Source of the DNA: Arenibacter sp040216555
GTDB lineage: Bacteria; Bacteroidota; Bacteroidia; Flavobacteriales; Flavobacteriaceae
Assembly (NCBI GenBank): GCA_040216555.1
Contig: JAVJOW010000017.1
Location: forward strand, 1 to 64,000
Length of the DNA stretch: 64,000 bases
Direction: 5' to 3'
A program made the translations under genes and the position numbers. Under the pieces are notes generated by a model. The model did not search any database and was not told the DNA's origin. It saw nothing but the letters and a program-made list of their open reading frames with translations. Below, one piece after another: positions 62,801 through 64,000 of this stretch. The stretch's first letter is position 1. Each line of letters opens with the position of its first letter.

Positions 62801-63982
62801 GTTCCTTGGCAAATTACCGGCTGCAGAACTATTAAAGAATCCAGCAGGATCTCCGTTGTTTTGGCCTATTCTGGTTTTTTCCGGTTGTATCTCCCCCAAA
62901 TCCTGAATAGCCACAACGTTTCTAATATTTACCGTTTGCTGGCTCCTATTGGTAATCCATACTTCCAACCTTGTAATTTGGACCTGGCTCCTTATGTAAG
63001 GATAGTTAACAAGTGCGGCATCATAATTATCCCTAAAATAATGGGCTAAAAAAAAGTGTTTGTCAGAGTCGTAATCCTGGGCCCTAAGCTCAAAGTCGTT
63101 CACCGTACCCCCACCTTGTGCTACCACCGTATTACTCTGTGACCTTTGTTCGGAAAATACGGCCGTAACCCTGGTCTTCCCAAATTGCAGTTCGGTCTTC
63201 ACCCCAAAAAGACTCTGTGCCCCGGTAATCAGGGAACTATTTAGAGGCATACTTACATTACCTACCTCTATTTTTTGCAGTATATCATCTTCAGATGGCG
63301 TATAGTCCAACTTGACCAAGTTCTGGAAATCAAAGGTGGCCTCGGTATCATAATTGGCCGTTACCTGAAGTCGCTCCCCTATTTTGCCCAACATACTCAA
63401 GCTTATCCGTTGATCAAAATCAAAGGAAAGATTGGTCCTGTTACGTGGGGACAGGGATGGGTTATCGTTTTTTTGCCATATTACCCCAAGATCCATCGCC
63501 ACCGATCCTTGTGGAATCACCTCTATGGTATTGCCCCCAAAGACACTTTCAAAAAAACTATTATTTACATAGAAATTGGGAAGTAAATTTTTACGGGCTG
63601 CTTCACTACCTTCCTTTTTGCCAGAAAAGGCATCAATTTTTTCTTTAAAATAGGACTTCATGCCCTCACGGCGTATAAGCTCCAAATATTGTTCAGGGGT
63701 AAGGATAACGGGGTAATTGATATCAAAATCCCCAACACTTACCGTATAGATATATCTGTCAAGATTGGGGTCATAAGTATACTTGGAAACTATGCTGTCC
63801 GGGTTTTCCATTTTCAATCTACCCAAAGCAACACCAGTTTTTAGAGAATCTACTTCCTGCTCAATGGCATCTTCCCCTTCTATTTCCTGCGCTAGGGAAG
63901 TACCCGTTGCGGTCAAGAAAATAAACAGTAGGATAGTAAGCTTAAATGATGATTTAAGATAAAATTTTGCCCCTTTTTTCAA
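56801..63982 (-). CDS. sprA: T9SS outer membrane translocon SprA (Sov)
   Basis: At 2393 residues this has the size and features of SprA, the giant 36-strand outer-membrane beta-barrel through which T9SS cargo leaves the cell. It has a signal peptide (to about residue 31, 'TSLAQ'), early motifs 'YPVILTPEQYLELIRREGMKSYFKEKI' and 'GSVAMDLGVIWQKNDNPSL', and many amphipathic strands. The last residues 'TGFTLRYNFGN' end in the barrel-closing pattern. The only usable start is TTG 63982: a stop codon lies six codons upstream and the next Met is past the signal peptide. It adjoins gcvH, as in other flavobacteria. Nothing is missing internally. Confidence 0.96.
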   Translation of the reverse strand: MKKGAKFYLKSSFKLTILLFIFLTATGTSLAQEIEGEDAIEQEVDSLKTGVALGRLKMENPDSIVSKYTYDPNLDRYIYTVSVGDFDINYPVILTPEQYLELIRREGMKSYFKEKIDAFSGKKEGSEAARKNLLPNFYVNNSFFESVFGGNTIEVIPQGSVAMDLGVIWQKNDNPSLSPRNRTNLSFDFDQRISLSMLGKIGERLQVTANYDTEATFDFQNLVKLDYTPSEDDILQKIEVGNVSMPLNSSLITGAQSLFGVKTELQFGKTRVTAVFSEQRSQSNTVVAQGGGTVNDFELRAQDYDSDKHFFLAHYFRDNYDAALVNYPYIRSQVQITRLEVWITNRSQQTVNIRNVVAIQDLGEIQPEKTRIGQNNGDPAGFFNSSAAGNLPRNAANDFDPLQIGSGGALTSNIRDIATVQTGFNVPGYTVNQGFDYAILENARKLEQGRDFSFDSQLGYISLNQRLSNDEVLGVAFQYTFNGEVYQVGEFANGGVDATTVSPGAEIPVNNNTLILKLLKSNITNVVDPIWDLMMKNIYATGAYQLSQEDFKLNILYAETTPRNYITPVESGVGSGWPTTPKALEDRILLDVFNLDRLNAYNDLQSGGDGFFDYVEGITIDSQTGNIIFTKVEPFGEYLFNLLGGGTYDVDNDQGYNANQKKYVFRNMYSLPTAAAQQDADKNRFILKGTYKSQGTNGIPIGAFNVPQGSVRVTAGGRQLQEGIDYTVNYQSGTVQILDPSLEASNTPINISVENNAVFGQQTRRFSGVNVEHQFNKNFVLGGTLLNLNEKPLTQKSNYGIEPVNNTIFGLNSNFSTEVPFLTRLVNKLPNIDTDVPSNLSVRGEVAFLSPSSPKNADFEGETTTYLDDFEGAQSLIDIRSFLGWSMASPPVEFATTVNSVESGYGRAKMAWYTVDPIFYSNQRPTALSDDDISTNETRRIYIQDVFNQDVAQGQTLAQNTLDIAYYPGMKGPYNANPSFTTEQPQDKWAGIMRSLSSTNFEQSNVEYVQFWVLDPYVDGIATSAGDLVINLGNISEDILPDGRKQYENGLPVDPLSNDLTYKTNWGKVPATQSLIYAFDADENNRGLQDIGFDGLTDAEEATYTFEGGITYNGPAEDPAMDNYEYFLNREGSILERYLNYNNPDGNSPVQLSNSDRGSTTLPDVEDIDRDGTMNTVNSYYEYRINIKPGTTINDKYVTDIKEGVTRSLPNGNTLNERWIQYKIPLSDFTDAVGGISDFRSISFMRMYLTGFSNDVVLRFATLDLVRGDWRTYAKSLQPDVDGDPTDDGTLVDVNAVNIEENAARTPIPYVLPPGVARERLNNNNTIIRQNEQSLSFRVENLEPQDSRGVFKNLDIDVRQYKRLKMFMHAEEIVESDYANDETPLVGFIRIGSDFTQNFYQIELPLQLTPHGASSDSEIWPDVNQLDLSLDDLSKVKSTGIAAQTLSTINYYEIDNGEVVQVNEFDPRTLGKIRIGIRGNPSLGGIRSMMVGVKNDDNLPARGEVWFNELRLSGLDNNGGWAAIAAMDMNMADFANVSATGSKSTSGFGAIDQMPNERAREDAISYDVVTNVNIGQLFPKNWGLQLPFNYGISEQLITPEFDPVYDDLKLEDRIAAAETPEDAEAIRQQGEDYTKRTSINFIGVRKDRSEEAEANFYDIENFTFNYSYNEVNHRDFEIDELRDQNVVTGFVYNHNFKPLPIEPFAKKDSLFTGKYWKWLKDLNLNVLPASVSLQSNINRSFNQQKFRDVFEPGVEKLDLPFLQQRNYLFNWQYAINYSLTKSLRLNLTASNNNIVRNYFSEDGNPNSEIDQALGLWDGFFDLGEPNRHSQEMQLNYELPLNKIPAFDFINAQYTYTSNFDWQRGGDALNQVAGEDINTVQNASTHNLTASLTMQKFYDFLGLGRKDTKVTAAKPARLDKAGNPASNNDSNEVKKGSGTGYNAFIDVLTMVKRVNVTYSQNNGKVLPGYTRSVGFIGTAKPTIGFVFGSQADVRYEAARNGWLTTFPEFNQQYIQNTNKQLNITATAQPTRDLTIDLVADRQMSESYQETFNVEDLGNDAFEYVNLLGNNYGNFSISTLMIGTVFDKSDEFSSDSFQTFKENRITIANRIVAERNHDTGEVDDDGFPERYGKTSQDVLLPAFFAAYTGKDPNKVSLDAFRSIPIPNWNIKYTGLMRNPWFKKKFKRFSLSHGYRSAYSINSFQTNLTRTQLINEGMEPINSETKDFLPVNIMNNVVLTDQFNPLMRVDFEMQNSLSVLAEIRTDRALSLSFDNSLMTEINGKEYTVGLGYRFKDVKFVTNIGGEQQRLKGDLNLKADVTLRDNITIIRNLDIDNNQITSGQNLMSVKFVADYALSKSLNALFFYDHSFSKFAVSTAFPQTSINTGFTLRYNFGN

Positions 63983-64000
63983 ACTTGTTATAAATTTTTA

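Overview
The window reads as chromosomal DNA of a marine-type Flavobacteriaceae (Bacteroidota), perhaps near Maribacter, Zobellia or Arenibacter. This rests on gene content: SprA and SprF/PorP proteins of the type IX secretion system (T9SS), a C-terminal gliding-type sorting domain, a LytS/LytTR pair, caa3-type oxidase genes with SCO and DUF420, SppA, and a HPPK-deoxynucleoside kinase fusion. It also rests on promoters of the Bacteroidota form TTTG-N17-23-TAnnTTTG. No insertion sequence, CRISPR array or prophage was seen. The strain name is inference only.

Layout. 0-6.9 kb: a fasciclin lipoprotein cut by the left edge, a divergent CarH-like MerR/cobalamin regulator, a phosphoesterase, an AsmA-like protein and a queuosine-precursor-type transporter. 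6.9-17.1 kb: a DUF5723/OmpA protein, an alpha/beta hydrolase, sppA, the folK-dNK fusion, a candidate small RNA, a SpoU methyltransferase and mutS. 17.2-18.0 kb: tRNA-Gly, a broken copy of its 3' end interrupted by a palindrome, tRNA-Leu, and a diverged tandem duplication. 18.1-22.5 kb: a DUF1080 protein, a 34-residue lysine-rich protein, a CHRD lipoprotein, a SanA-like protein, an Nramp-like transporter without the usual metal ligands, and a small unknown ORF. 22.5-29.3 kb: a T9SS cargo module of Calx-beta adhesin, SprF-like and PorE-like proteins. 29.4-39.7 kb: fabD, a gamma-carbonic-anhydrase-like protein, a LytTR regulator and histidine kinase, a vWA protein, a second SprF-like protein, an Nfu protein, dodecin, an MscS channel and tsaB.

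39.7-49.4 kb is an eight-gene MacAB-TolC-type exporter operon. A permease-permease-adaptor block occurs twice around a single ATPase and ends with one TolC, and ACAG/CTGT palindromes precede its two likely transcription units. 49.4-54.8 kb is a cytochrome oxidase subunit and assembly cluster: ctaB, two subunits III, subunit IV, a cysteine-less SCO-like protein, SCO, DUF420 and a small CxxC protein. 54.9-64 kb holds tonB, a VanZ-like gene, gcvH and the very large sprA.

The clearest themes are T9SS and surface display (SprA translocon, two SprF-like proteins, PorE-like anchor, type-B cargo) and envelope export and respiration. The observations most worth a second look are the repeated TTGTC-type sites between the CarH-like regulator and the fasciclin gene, the rearranged tRNA locus, the duplicated exporter with its paired operators, and the GC-rich mosaic block inside the adhesin.
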